Shown: piece after piece, positions 28,522 through 38,172 of the stretch
Layout of the letters: each line of letters starts with the position of its first letter
How positions within the stretch are numbered: position 1 is the first letter of the stretch
Source: Flavobacterium acetivorans
GTDB taxonomy: Bacteria > Bacteroidota > Bacteroidia > Flavobacteriales > Flavobacteriaceae
DNA length: 64,000 bases
Assembly (NCBI RefSeq): GCF_020911885.1
Contig: NZ_CP087132.1
Coordinates: 1,674,001 to 1,738,000, forward strand
Direction: 5' to 3'
Notes under the pieces: model-generated
Told to the model about the DNA's origin: nothing
What the model saw: only the letters and a program-made list of their open reading frames with translations
Databases searched by the model: none
Position numbers and translations under genes: made by a program

Positions 28522-28647
28522 TTATTGAAAAAGGAAATTAAAGGACAAAACATAAAAAGCAATAATAATAACTATTAATAGAAATAAAGCTGGTTTTTTA
28601 AGTTTTGCGAGACCTTTTAATTCAGTGTTTCTTTCGCTTGATTCCAT
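28522..28647 (-). CDS. Small single-span membrane protein (41 aa)
   Basis: An open frame of 41 codons on the minus strand, ATG at 28647-28645 and TAA at 28524-28522. The N-terminal part is polar and charged (MESSERNTELKGLAKLKK), followed by one strongly hydrophobic segment (about residues 19-36, PALFLLIVIIIAFYVLSF) and a short NFLFQ tail, the layout of a genuine small membrane protein. An exact -7 box TAAATTTG lies 31 bp upstream on the same strand. It converges on the response regulator gene with only 10 bp between the stops. No homologue was recognised, so function is unknown. Confidence 0.6.
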   Translation of the reverse strand: MESSERNTELKGLAKLKKPALFLLIVIIIAFYVLSFNFLFQ

Positions 28648-28678
28648 TAGAGTTTTTTTTGTTTAAATTTGACAGAAA

Positions 28679-28686
28679 CAAATTTA
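28679..28686 (-). promoter_or_regulatory. Candidate -7 box of the 41-codon gene
   Basis: On the minus strand TAAATTTG matches TAnnTTTG exactly, 31 bp upstream of the ATG at 28647. A -33 TTTG is not found at the right distance. The remaining 28690-28840 stretch shows nothing I can support. Confidence 0.4.
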
Positions 28687-28840
28687 AGTATTGGAATCTG
28701 GATGGCTATGGGGGTTTTTACGTGTTTTATTATGTTTTTCGCTGTAATAGTAAAATCAGAATGTTTTTGATCACAGGTCAATTAGATTTTGAAACAGAAT
28801 AAAAAGTAAGATTTTAAGGTACTAAAATGCCGTGCTTTTT

Positions 28841-28848
28841 TATCTTTG
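28841..28848 (+). promoter_or_regulatory. Candidate -7 box TATCTTTG
   Basis: An exact TAnnTTTG match ending 17 bp before the start codon at 28866. This would give a very short 5' leader of about 10-15 nt for the gene that follows. Confidence 0.5.
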
Positions 28849-28865
28849 ATAGAAAATAGTTTAAA

Positions 28866-30128
28866 ATGATGTTCAAAAGAGTACTATGCTTTCTTTTTTT
28901 GCTGATTTCAATAATGGCAAAGGCTTCTTTTATTCTCTTGCCAATGGACGAGAACACGCAAAAGAACCATCTCAAAGCTTATGGAATAACCTTTTGGTGT
29001 TTAGAAAAAAACTATAAAGCCAGCTGGTTGCTCAATTATCGGGGTGGGGCTTTTTTACTTCCTGATGTCTTAGAAATACGCAAAGAATGTCAAATTCGTG
29101 GTGTTAGTTTTGAGATCCTATCTGATGCCGAGCAAACTAATATATTGAATGAGATAGCAAGTCCTTCGCAAAACATGGAAGCGGTTATTCTGGAGAAAGC
29201 TCCCAGAATTGCGGTTTATACCCCTAAAGGGAAACAACCATGGGATGATGCCGTTACTCTTGTTTTGACTTATGCCGAGATTCCTTTTACTGCTGTATAT
29301 GATGAAGAGGTTTTAACTAATCAATTGCTGCTTTATGACTGGTTGCATTTGCATCATGAAGATTTTACGGGGCAATATGGGAAGTTTTTTGGTACTTATA
29401 AAAATGCGCCTTGGTATATTGAACAAAAAAATGAAGCAGAAGTTTTAGCTGCTAAATTAGGTTATCCAAAAGTTTCCCAAGAGAAAGGCGCTGTTGCTAA
29501 AAAAATCAGGGATTTCGTCATTGGAGGCGGATTCATGTTTGCCATGTGTTCTGCTACCGATAGTTTTGATATCGCCTTGGCTGCGGATGGAGTTGATATT
29601 TGTGAGCCTATGTTTGATGGTGATCAGAGCGAGGCCAATTATCAGTCTAAAATAAATTATGCGAATTCCTTTGCCTTTAAGGATTTTACATTGGAAAGAA
29701 AGCCTGAAAGATATGAGTTTTCAGATATTGACATGACTGATAAAAGAAGAATTCCTATGGATAAAGATTACTTTAGTCTAATGGATTTTTCGGCAAAGTG
29801 GGATCCTATTCCCAGTATGCTGTGTCAGAATCATACTCAACTTGTTAAAGGTTTTATGGGACAAACGACTTCTTTTGACGCTGCTTTAATAAAATCTAAT
29901 GTTTTAGTCATGGGGAGTTGTGAACTAAACGGAGAAGCACGATACATTCATGGTCAAAAAGGAAAGGGAATGTTTACTTTTTATGGCGGTCATGATCCCG
30001 AGGATTATCAGCATCAGGTAGGTGATGCGCCCACAGTTTTGGATCTGCATCCCAATTCGCCTGGATATCGTTTGATTCTGAATAATGTGCTGTTTCCTGC
30101 TGCCAGAAAGAAAAAACAAAAAACATAA
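28866..30128 (+). CDS. Exported protein of the type annotated 'asparagine synthetase B'
   Basis: A 420-residue protein with a clear signal peptide (residues 1-20, LCFLFLLISIMAKAS). The next part contains KNHLKAYGITFWCLEKNYKASWLLNYRGGAFLL, then PRIAVYTPKGKQPWDDAVTLVLTYAEIPF, a putative class I amidotransferase-like fold with GGGFMFAMCSATDSFDIALAA, in which the Cys after AM could mimic a nucleophile elbow. From recall, flavobacterial relatives carry the label asparagine synthetase B, but no ATP-pyrophosphatase synthetase domain is present, and export would be odd for that enzyme. The label is best not used. It may be a periplasmic hydrolase or binding protein; the substrate is unknown. Confidence 0.75.
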   Translation: MMFKRVLCFLFLLISIMAKASFILLPMDENTQKNHLKAYGITFWCLEKNYKASWLLNYRGGAFLLPDVLEIRKECQIRGVSFEILSDAEQTNILNEIASPSQNMEAVILEKAPRIAVYTPKGKQPWDDAVTLVLTYAEIPFTAVYDEEVLTNQLLLYDWLHLHHEDFTGQYGKFFGTYKNAPWYIEQKNEAEVLAAKLGYPKVSQEKGAVAKKIRDFVIGGGFMFAMCSATDSFDIALAADGVDICEPMFDGDQSEANYQSKINYANSFAFKDFTLERKPERYEFSDIDMTDKRRIPMDKDYFSLMDFSAKWDPIPSMLCQNHTQLVKGFMGQTTSFDAALIKSNVLVMGSCELNGEARYIHGQKGKGMFTFYGGHDPEDYQHQVGDAPTVLDLHPNSPGYRLILNNVLFPAARKKKQKT

Positions 30129-30148
30129 TCGAATTACTAAAAACCAAG

Positions 30149-30182
30149 AAAAGCCAATCGTTTGCGATTGGCTTTTTTTTTA
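30149..30182 (+). terminator. Strong terminator
   Basis: AAAAGCCAATCG pairs with CGATTGGCTTTT around a TTTG loop, followed by a T run. It closes the preceding exported-protein gene and isolates the glycan locus on its left side. Confidence 0.93.
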
Positions 30183-30524
30183 GTGATAAATCACAGTTTC
30201 TTGGTGCTTTAAATATGATTTTCTCTCATATTGGAAGGGTTTTATAGAAATAAAAAAAACTGGTAGGGACTGGTATATTTTATAACTAAAGTGTCCTATT
30301 TTTGGATTTGGTTTTTTTTTAAAATGGAAACAAAATGTCGTTGAATAAATGATATTGTAAATCTATCCGGTAGATAAATGCAAATAATAAGTTTTTTGTG
30401 TTAATTAAAAAGCAACAGCTGTTATTGATTGATGCCGGATTTTGTAATCAGATTGATATAAAACCGAATAGTGAGGGACAACTATGTCTATTAATTTTGA
30501 ACCAAAAATGATATATTAAAAGTT
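30183..30524 (+). promoter_or_regulatory. Upstream region of the glycosidase block
   Basis: This 342-bp gap precedes the GH2 gene. It contains two exact TAnnTTTG words, TATTTTTG at 30297-30304 and TAATTTTG at 30492-30499 (26 bp before the ATG). A direct repeat ACTGGTA occurs at 30259-30265 and 30269-30275, one helical turn apart, about 22 bp upstream of the first box. A short inverted repeat ATCTA-N5-TAGAT lies near 30361-30375. No gene is seen. The region is the likely control point for the five-gene glycosidase block, but no start site can be chosen. Confidence 0.45.
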
Positions 30525-33500
30525 ATGAAAAAAACAAAGCCGTGCAAGACAGTTTATCGACAGATTCTTTGTAATAGTATTAAAATTAAAAGATTAGAAA
30601 AAATCATGATGCTAGTCGCTATGTTTTTTTTGTCTGCTGTCAGTTTTGCTCAACTACCTGCCGAACTACTCAATCCAGAGATCGTTTCTATAAATAGAAT
30701 GCCCATGAGAAACAGCGCTTTTAGTTTCGAAAACATGGAGAAAGCCAAGCTGTACGACAGAGAGAAATCGGCTAACTATTTTTCATTAAACGGAAGTTGG
30801 AAATTCAATTGGGTGCAAGACCCGAACCAGCGTCCAGAGAATTTTTTCGAAACCACTTATGATGATTCTAAGTGGACGGATTTTCGTATACCAGCGAGTT
30901 GGGAGGTAAATGGCTATGGTTTGCCAATTTATGTAAACCAGCCTTATGATTTTGCCGGCCATAATTTACGCTATGCCAAAATGAATCCACCATTTGATAT
31001 TCCTTTCAATAACAATCCGGTAGGTTCGTATCGTAAAAAAATCACTTTACCTGCCAATTGGAAGGGGAAACAGGTCTTTATTCACGTAGGTAATGCTAAA
31101 TCTTGTCTTTTTGTTTGGGTAAACGGAAAAAAAGTAGGTTACAGTGAAGACAGTAAATTAGCGGCTGAATTTGATATTACAAAATTTTTGAAGCCAGGAG
31201 AAAACTTAATCGCTTTTCAAGTGTACCGTTGGAGTGATGCCAGTTATTTAGAATGTCAGGATATGTTCCGTTTTTCAGGAATCGAAAGAGACGTTTTTTT
31301 GTATGCCACAGAAAAATTAAATATTCGTGATACTAAGATTATCAGTACTCTTGACGATACTTATACAAATGGATTGCTTAGCATTGATGCCGAAATTAAC
31401 AGCTATAAAACCGAAAAAGGATTATATAGCAAGAAAGACAGCCTAACGGTTGAGGTACGTTTAGAGGATGCCAAAGGAAATGTGGTTTACCAAGATAAAA
31501 CCAAAGATTTTAAAACCATATTGGGGAAATATAAGACGAACGTAGAATTTCAAACTACTATAAAAAACGTACAAAAATGGACGGCAGAAACGCCTTATCT
31601 GTACCGTTTATACCTTACTTTAAAAAATGCAAAAGGTGCTGTGATTGAAGTAGTACCACTTCGTATTGGTTTCAAAAAAATAGAAATCAAAGGAGCTGAT
31701 TTTCTTGTAAACGGAAAAAGAGTTTTCATAAAAGGAGTTAACAGGCATGAACATCACCCTACAAATGGTCATACCTTGAGTAAGGAAGACATGAGAAAAG
31801 ATATGGAGATGATGAAGAAACTGAACGTCAATGCGGTTCGTCAGTCGCATTATCCGTCAGATCCATATTGGATGGAACTTTGTGATGAATACGGTTTGTA
31901 TGTGGTGAATGAAGCCAACATTGAATCGCACGGTTTGGGTTACGATTTGGATGTGACTTTGGCAAACAATCCACTTTGGAAAGAATCGCATTTGCAACGT
32001 ATTCAGCGTATGTATGAAAGAGATAAAAATCATGTTTCGGTAGTAACTTGGTCTTTAGGAAACGAAGCCGGTGACGGAGCTAACTTTTATGCCGCTTACG
32101 ATTGGTTGAAACAGCATACGACTTTGCCAATTCAGTATGAAAGAGATATTAATTATGAAAGGCCAAATGATACGCATTATTCAGAGATTTTTTGCCCGCA
32201 ATATATGTCTCCCGACGCTTTGTTGAGGTATTCAAAAAGTGATGCCAAAATTCCAAATATTCAAAGTGAATATGCCCACATTATGGGGAACAGTTTGGGG
32301 AATTTTCAAGATTATTGGGATGTGGTAGAAAATAATCCAAAACTTCAGGGAGGATTTATATGGGAATGGATTGACCAATCGATAGATACCCTTAAAAATG
32401 GCAAACGCATCAAGGCGTATGGCGGAGATTTTCCGCTAGAAGGACCAGTTGATGAAAATTTAAGTGATAATAATTTCTGTGTAAAAGGAGTGGTTACGGC
32501 CTACAGAGAAATTACGCCAATGGCTTTGGAAGTGAAAAAAGCACACCAAAACATTAAAACAAAATCCATTGGCAACAATACGATTGCCATTAAAAACGGT
32601 TTTTTCTTTAAAAATCTGGATAATGTAATGATGCGTTGGCAATTGATGGAAAATGGAATTGCCAAAGAAAATGGCATCATTAACACTATTTCATTAGGGC
32701 CACAAACTGAAAAAGAATTCAGATTAGTAATCAAAACAGCGCAGAAAACCGATAAAGAATACCAGTTGAATGTGTATTATTCGCTAAAAACTGAAGAGCC
32801 TTTCTTGCCAAAAGGATACGAAATTGCCGATGATCAGTTTGTACTAAAAACACTTCCGGCAGCTGCATTTACGCCAAAAATGAAAAAAGCTTTGGTCTTG
32901 AAAGAAACGAAAGAGCAGTGTACTATTTCTGGAGACAAATTTGAGGTTGTTTTTGATTTGAAAAAAGGTATCATGACGAGCTATAGTGTCAAAGGGGAGC
33001 AATTTATCGAGCAAGGACCAAAACCTTCATTCTGGAGAGCACCAACAGACAACGATATTGGAGCAGGATTCAATACCAGCCTAAGAAAATGGAGAAATGC
33101 CTATGATAATGCTACTGAAATGCAGACCGCTGTTTCAAAAAACACAGATGGTTCGGTTCAAGTAAAATTTACAAGTAAATTGATTGACGGAGAAGCTTCG
33201 CACCAACAACTATTTACAGTTTACGGTGATGGAAGTATCAAAGTAGATAATGAATTTACGGCTATTAAAGGTAAAAATTCGTTGTTGTTGAGAGCTGGAA
33301 ATGATTTGGTTATCAATAAAAATTTTAATACCATCAATTGGTATGGTCGCGGTCCGGGTGAGAATTATTGGGATAGAAAAACCAATACATTCATTGGTCA
33401 ATTCAAGCAATCAGTAGATGAGCAGTATTTTCCGTATGCCAGACCACAGGAAAGCGGGAACAAAACCGAAGTGCGCTGGGTGACTTTTGCCAATGCAAAA

Positions 33501-33761
33501 GGTAAAAAAATCAGTTTTGCATTTGTAGATCATTTATTGAGTTTTTCAGCCTTGCCTTATAATCTAGACGATTTAGATCCTGAAGCGCAAAAGAAACAAT
33601 ACCATAGTGGCGAATTGAATAAAAGAAACGAAATCTACCTTCACATGGACTTGCAGCAAACAGGTATGCAAGGGATTGATAGCTGGGGTTCTATGCCAAT
33701 GGAGAAATACAGAATTCCGTTTAAAAATTACAAGTACAGCTATTGGATGAAAGTTGAATAA
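30525..33761 (+). CDS. Exported GH2 beta-galactosidase
   Basis: A 1078-residue LacZ-type glycoside hydrolase family 2 enzyme. It has the five-domain layout: N-terminal jelly roll starting near NPEIVSINRMPMR (about residue 49), two Ig-like domains, a TIM barrel and a C-terminal beta-sandwich. The acid/base Glu514 is in WSLGNEAGDG and the nucleophile Glu582 is in IQSEYAHIMGNS. A signal peptide is present (LVAMFFLSAVSFAQ); the ATG at 30606 may be the true start, since the first 27 residues are a basic extension. It removes terminal beta-galactose in the periplasm or outside. It leads a block of five exported glycosidases. Confidence 0.93.
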   Translation: MKKTKPCKTVYRQILCNSIKIKRLEKIMMLVAMFFLSAVSFAQLPAELLNPEIVSINRMPMRNSAFSFENMEKAKLYDREKSANYFSLNGSWKFNWVQDPNQRPENFFETTYDDSKWTDFRIPASWEVNGYGLPIYVNQPYDFAGHNLRYAKMNPPFDIPFNNNPVGSYRKKITLPANWKGKQVFIHVGNAKSCLFVWVNGKKVGYSEDSKLAAEFDITKFLKPGENLIAFQVYRWSDASYLECQDMFRFSGIERDVFLYATEKLNIRDTKIISTLDDTYTNGLLSIDAEINSYKTEKGLYSKKDSLTVEVRLEDAKGNVVYQDKTKDFKTILGKYKTNVEFQTTIKNVQKWTAETPYLYRLYLTLKNAKGAVIEVVPLRIGFKKIEIKGADFLVNGKRVFIKGVNRHEHHPTNGHTLSKEDMRKDMEMMKKLNVNAVRQSHYPSDPYWMELCDEYGLYVVNEANIESHGLGYDLDVTLANNPLWKESHLQRIQRMYERDKNHVSVVTWSLGNEAGDGANFYAAYDWLKQHTTLPIQYERDINYERPNDTHYSEIFCPQYMSPDALLRYSKSDAKIPNIQSEYAHIMGNSLGNFQDYWDVVENNPKLQGGFIWEWIDQSIDTLKNGKRIKAYGGDFPLEGPVDENLSDNNFCVKGVVTAYREITPMALEVKKAHQNIKTKSIGNNTIAIKNGFFFKNLDNVMMRWQLMENGIAKENGIINTISLGPQTEKEFRLVIKTAQKTDKEYQLNVYYSLKTEEPFLPKGYEIADDQFVLKTLPAAAFTPKMKKALVLKETKEQCTISGDKFEVVFDLKKGIMTSYSVKGEQFIEQGPKPSFWRAPTDNDIGAGFNTSLRKWRNAYDNATEMQTAVSKNTDGSVQVKFTSKLIDGEASHQQLFTVYGDGSIKVDNEFTAIKGKNSLLLRAGNDLVINKNFNTINWYGRGPGENYWDRKTNTFIGQFKQSVDEQYFPYARPQESGNKTEVRWVTFANAKGKKISFAFVDHLLSFSALPYNLDDLDPEAQKKQYHSGELNKRNEIYLHMDLQQTGMQGIDSWGSMPMEKYRIPFKNYKYSYWMKVE

Positions 33762-33779
33762 TCAATTTTAGATAAAAAA

Positions 33780-36401
33780 ATGAAAAAACAGATTGTCTTT
33801 TTAGTATTGCTTCTAGTTTTTTTTAGTACCAATGCACAACAGAAAAAGGTGTCGGGATTAGTTCCCGGTACCGTTTCTGTTTTAAAAAAAACAACACTGC
33901 CTGATAGTTTGTTTTCTACCTATTATCACCAACGGGTTTCCCATTTTAGAAGCCTGCCTTTAACAAAAAATGATATTGTTTTCTTAGGAAACAGTATTAC
34001 CGATGGAGCGGAATGGAGCGAATTATTTGCAGACAATCGCATCAAAAACCGCGGAATCAGCGGTGACATAAGTACTGGAGTCCTGAACCGTATTGATGAA
34101 ATCAGCATAAGAAAACCCGCAAAAGTTTTTTTACTGATAGGAACTAATGACCTTTCAAGAAATACTTCGACAGATAGTGTTTTTAAAAATATCACAAAAA
34201 TTGCTTCTTATCTAAAACAGGAATCCCCTTCGACTAAATTGTACGTGCAAAGTATATTGCCGGTGAATGATGTCTACAAAAAATTTGGAGGACACACCAG
34301 CAAAGGAGAACAAATAAAACAGTTAAATGCCAAGTTGAAACAAAATGCAGCGGCATTCCCTTATACTTATATGGATTTGCACACTCCATTTTGTGATCAA
34401 AATGGTAAGCTAATAAAAGAATTTACTAATGATGGTTTACACCTCAAGGGAGAAGGCTATTTAATGTGGAAGCATTTGGTTTATCCTTATGTTTTTGATT
34501 TGGAATCCAAACCTTCTTTATTGCCTAAACCGCAACAGTTGAAATGGAATAACGGTTTTTTTCCATTAACTGGAGTTACTACAATTGTTACAGATAATCC
34601 GGCTTTGGCAAAGGAAGCTTTGGTCCTGAAAAAAGCGATGGAGCAAAAAGGTCTCAATGTGAAATTAGCCAATGAAGTGTCGGAGGCAACAAACTATATT
34701 CAGCTTCGTCTGGGAAAAGTCGCTTCGCTGCAAAATCAATCTGAGGCCTATCATCTGGAAACAACGGCCAATAAAATTGTACTTACCGCCAATACACCTC
34801 AGGGTATTTATAGTGGTATCCAGACTTTATTGCAGTTAATGCGCGACAATGTTTTTGTAGATGCTGTTGAAATTACAGATTGGCCCGCTTTTGCTTGGCG
34901 CGGATTTATGGTCGATGTGGGAAGAAATTTTCAATCCGTTAAATTGTTAAAGCAACAAATTGATGCGATGGTAGCTTATAAACTGAATATTTTTCACTTT
35001 CATCCTACCGAAGATATCGCTTGGCGTTTGCAAAGTAAGCTTTATCCGCAGTTAACAAATCCGGAATTTATGCTTCGTGACAAAGGCGAATATTATACGG
35101 AGCGTGATTTAAAAGAGTTAATCAATTATTGCAAAGAAAGATACATCACCTTAGTTCCTGAAATTGATATGCCAGGTCACAGCGCTGCTTTCAAAAGGGC
35201 GATGGGAGTTGATATGCAAAGCGATGAAGGTTTAGAAATTGTAAAAAACATCATAAAAGAATTTTGTGCCACCTATGATGTGCCTTATTTGCATTTGGGT
35301 GCCGATGAGGTAAAAATCACCAATCAAAAGTTTTTGCCCGAAGTAATTGCTTTAACCGAAAGTTTAGGGAAAAAAGTAATAGGATGGGAGCCAGGTGGGA
35401 ATTTTAGTGATGGAGTAATTCGCCAGCTTTGGATGGAAGGCGCAACTAAGGTAAGTAAGAATAAAAGTATAAAATATCTGGATTCAAGGCATTTGTATTT
35501 AAACCACATGGATCCTCTCGAAAGTGTAGTCACTATTTTTAATCGCCAAATATGCAATTTAAGCGAAGGCAATGAAAATGCTTTGGGGGCTATCGTTTGC
35601 GTTTGGAATGATAGGGCTGTGGCCAATGAAGAAGATGTTATGACTATGAATCCGGTTTATCCCGGCATGTTAGCTTTTGCTGAACGCAGCTGGCTTGGTG
35701 GTGGTCATGCGGGTTGGACAGCAACTATTGGTGAGCCAAATAGTGAAAGAGCGATTGCTTTTGCAGAGTTCGAAAACCGTTTGTTGGATCAAAAAAAGCA
35801 ATATTTTAAAGACTTAGCTTTTACTTATGTAAAACAAGCTGATTTGGTTTGGGATATTTATGGTCCTTTTGACAATAAAGGGGATTTAACCAAAATTTTT
35901 GCACCCGAAAAGCCAAAATTTAACCCATCGAAAGAAAAACCATTGTACAAAGAGAGCGGTGGTACTTTGGTAATGAGACACTGGTGGGCTCCGCTAATTT
36001 CGGGAGTTATAGAACAACCAAAAGAAAATACGACTTGGTATGCTCAAACTCAAATTTGGAGTGATGAGGATAAAGAGCAGGAATTTTGGATTGGTTTTAA
36101 TAATTTATCTCGTTCCATGAATACGGATTCTCCAGTGGCGGGAACTTGGAATAATTTGAATAGTTTAATTTGGGTAAATAATGAGTTGGTTGAACCACCG
36201 CTTTGGGAACGTCCTAACCAAAAAGGTAACTCAGAAATCCCACTAATTGATGAAGGATACGAATTTAGAGAACCAACAAAAATCACTTTAAAAAAGGGAT
36301 GGAATGAGGTCAGGGTAAAACTGCCGGTAGGCTCATTCAAAGGAACTAATTGGCAAAATCCAGTAAAATGGATGTTCACTTTTGTTGAAGTAACCGAATA
36401 A
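33780..36401 (+). CDS. Exported SGNH esterase-GH20 hexosaminidase fusion
   Basis: An 873-residue two-enzyme protein. After a signal peptide (residues 1-19), an SGNH hydrolase domain (about 45-240) shows the nucleophile Ser72 in GNSITDG, the GTNDLS block and the catalytic DGLH at 218-221. A GH20 domain follows (about 255-680): N-terminal alpha/beta part, then the barrel with WRGFMVDVGRNFQ, FHFHPTEDIAWRL, PEIDMPGHSAAF and the catalytic pair Asp509-Glu510 in HLGADEV. The C-terminal 180 residues form a beta-rich domain (WYAQTQIWSDEDKEQ) of unknown role. It could de-esterify (for example deacetylate) a glycan and then cut beta-linked HexNAc. It is followed by a GH123 gene. Confidence 0.9.
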   Translation: MKKQIVFLVLLLVFFSTNAQQKKVSGLVPGTVSVLKKTTLPDSLFSTYYHQRVSHFRSLPLTKNDIVFLGNSITDGAEWSELFADNRIKNRGISGDISTGVLNRIDEISIRKPAKVFLLIGTNDLSRNTSTDSVFKNITKIASYLKQESPSTKLYVQSILPVNDVYKKFGGHTSKGEQIKQLNAKLKQNAAAFPYTYMDLHTPFCDQNGKLIKEFTNDGLHLKGEGYLMWKHLVYPYVFDLESKPSLLPKPQQLKWNNGFFPLTGVTTIVTDNPALAKEALVLKKAMEQKGLNVKLANEVSEATNYIQLRLGKVASLQNQSEAYHLETTANKIVLTANTPQGIYSGIQTLLQLMRDNVFVDAVEITDWPAFAWRGFMVDVGRNFQSVKLLKQQIDAMVAYKLNIFHFHPTEDIAWRLQSKLYPQLTNPEFMLRDKGEYYTERDLKELINYCKERYITLVPEIDMPGHSAAFKRAMGVDMQSDEGLEIVKNIIKEFCATYDVPYLHLGADEVKITNQKFLPEVIALTESLGKKVIGWEPGGNFSDGVIRQLWMEGATKVSKNKSIKYLDSRHLYLNHMDPLESVVTIFNRQICNLSEGNENALGAIVCVWNDRAVANEEDVMTMNPVYPGMLAFAERSWLGGGHAGWTATIGEPNSERAIAFAEFENRLLDQKKQYFKDLAFTYVKQADLVWDIYGPFDNKGDLTKIFAPEKPKFNPSKEKPLYKESGGTLVMRHWWAPLISGVIEQPKENTTWYAQTQIWSDEDKEQEFWIGFNNLSRSMNTDSPVAGTWNNLNSLIWVNNELVEPPLWERPNQKGNSEIPLIDEGYEFREPTKITLKKGWNEVRVKLPVGSFKGTNWQNPVKWMFTFVEVTE

Positions 36402-36461
36402 GGATTCTAGTCAAACCAATAGAGAACAAAAGAGCGAATGTTTCAAAATTAAATACTTTTT

Positions 36462-38144
36462 ATGAAGAATATTTTTTTACTGATTGTTTTATTTGTGGGT
36501 ATAACTACAGGGGCACAAAAAAAAGTTCAAACAAAACAGTCAAGTCCCGTTTTTATTAGTTTTGCAAGTAGTAATAGCCGCTTTGCAAAAGAGGAAAAAC
36601 CTACTGTTTTGCCAGTTAAGAATTGGGAGGCTACAGCTTGGAAAGGTGAAAAAATTCATGCTCAAATATTGGTTTGGGCCGATACGGATATTACTAAATT
36701 AACGGTAAGTATTAGTGATCTAAAAAATAAAGCCGGAGCTCAGATTACTAAAACGAATGTAAAAACTGGTTTTGTGCAGTACGTCATTACTGATGAGTTT
36801 GCTGGTGGTTGTGGTCATAGAAAACCAGAAGATTTCAAATCCTCATTAGTGGCTGATCCTATTGATTGGGCATCTTCTATTGCGGTTAAAAAAAAGCAAT
36901 TACAGCCAATTTGGTTGAGTATTAGTATTCCTGCTAATGCTGTTGCAGGGCAATATAAAGGAATTGTTTCTATAAATACAGGGAGAAAATTTAGCTTGCC
37001 TATTTCTATAAATGTGCTCGAACACGCACTTCCGACTGCTGATAAATGGAAATTCGATTTGGATCTTTGGCAACATCCTGCTTCAGTTGCCAGAGTGCAT
37101 AAAGTAGATTTATGGAGCAAGGAACATTTTGAAAAAATGCGCCCTTATTATACCATGCTTGCCAGTGCCGGTCAAAAATGCATTACAGCCAGTATCATGC
37201 ATGAGCCTTGGGGACATCAAACTTATGATGATTTTCCAAGTCTTATAAAATGGATAAGGAAAAAAGATGGCAGCTGGCATTATGATTACAGCTTGTTTGA
37301 CAAATATGTTTCTTTTGTGATGAGCTGCGGAATTACTAAACGCATCAATTGTTATAGTATGGTGCCGTGGAAGTTGTCTTTTCAGTACTACGATGAAAAT
37401 CTTTCAAAAAACACCGAACTTGTCGCTAAAATAGGTTCTGATGAATACAATAGTTTTTGGTCTTCGATGATAAAAGATTTTACAAAACATCTGAAAGAAA
37501 AAGGATGGTTTGATATCAGTACTATCGCTATGGACGAAAGACCAATGAAAGATATGCAAACGGTCATTAAACTATTGAAAGATATTGACCCAAATTGGAA
37601 AATTGCCTTGGCAGGAAATTACCATCCTGAGATTGAAAAAGATATTTTTGATTACAGCATAGCATCGCGATTTCAGTTTGATGCGACAATTTTGAAAGAG
37701 CGTACGGCATTAGGAAAACCAAGTACTTGGTACACTTGTTGCGAAGAAAATTATCCTAACGGTTTTACTTTTTCACCCCCTGCAGAACACGTATGGATGG
37801 GTTGGTATGCTGCCGCAAAAGGATTTACGGGTTATTTGCGTTGGGCCTATAATAGCTGGCCTGAAAATCCATTGGCAGACAGTCGTTTTACGGCTTGGCC
37901 CGCAGGAGATACTTTTCAGGTATATCCCGGTCCTATGACTTCGATTCGTTTTGAAAAATTGATTGAAGGAATTCAGGATTTCGAAAAAATACACCTACTT
38001 CAGGAAGGCTTTAAACAGTCAGGAAATCAAGAAAAGATGGAGGAACTGAATCGGTTGCTGAGTAGTTTTGATTTAAAAATGCTTAAAGAGATTCCTTCTG
38101 AAAAAACGGTTGATGCAGCAAAAACAAAATTGAATAAGTTCTAA
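36462..38144 (+). CDS. Exported GH123-type beta-N-acetylgalactosaminidase (DUF4091)
   Basis: A 560-residue protein with a signal peptide (residues 1-18), an N-terminal beta-sandwich (about 25-190) and a barrel of the DUF4091/GH123 catalytic type. The Asp358-Glu359 pair in STIAMDERPMKDM matches the Asp-Glu pair used by GH123 enzymes for substrate-assisted catalysis. CCEENYPNGFTF and WMGWYAAAKGFTGYLRWAYNSWPENP are typical DUF4091 motifs. Substrate would be beta-linked GalNAc. It lies in the same operon as GH2, GH20, GH27 and GH89 genes. Confidence 0.85.
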   Translation: MKNIFLLIVLFVGITTGAQKKVQTKQSSPVFISFASSNSRFAKEEKPTVLPVKNWEATAWKGEKIHAQILVWADTDITKLTVSISDLKNKAGAQITKTNVKTGFVQYVITDEFAGGCGHRKPEDFKSSLVADPIDWASSIAVKKKQLQPIWLSISIPANAVAGQYKGIVSINTGRKFSLPISINVLEHALPTADKWKFDLDLWQHPASVARVHKVDLWSKEHFEKMRPYYTMLASAGQKCITASIMHEPWGHQTYDDFPSLIKWIRKKDGSWHYDYSLFDKYVSFVMSCGITKRINCYSMVPWKLSFQYYDENLSKNTELVAKIGSDEYNSFWSSMIKDFTKHLKEKGWFDISTIAMDERPMKDMQTVIKLLKDIDPNWKIALAGNYHPEIEKDIFDYSIASRFQFDATILKERTALGKPSTWYTCCEENYPNGFTFSPPAEHVWMGWYAAAKGFTGYLRWAYNSWPENPLADSRFTAWPAGDTFQVYPGPMTSIRFEKLIEGIQDFEKIHLLQEGFKQSGNQEKMEELNRLLSSFDLKMLKEIPSEKTVDAAKTKLNKF

Positions 38145-38172
38145 TAATCAGTAAAATTAAATCTAAATAACA

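Noticed and set aside
28605..28802. A 65-codon plus-strand frame in the gap after the response regulator
   Set aside because: It has Cys/Phe/Tyr-rich, low-quality composition and overlaps the better 41-codon minus-strand gene and its -7 box.
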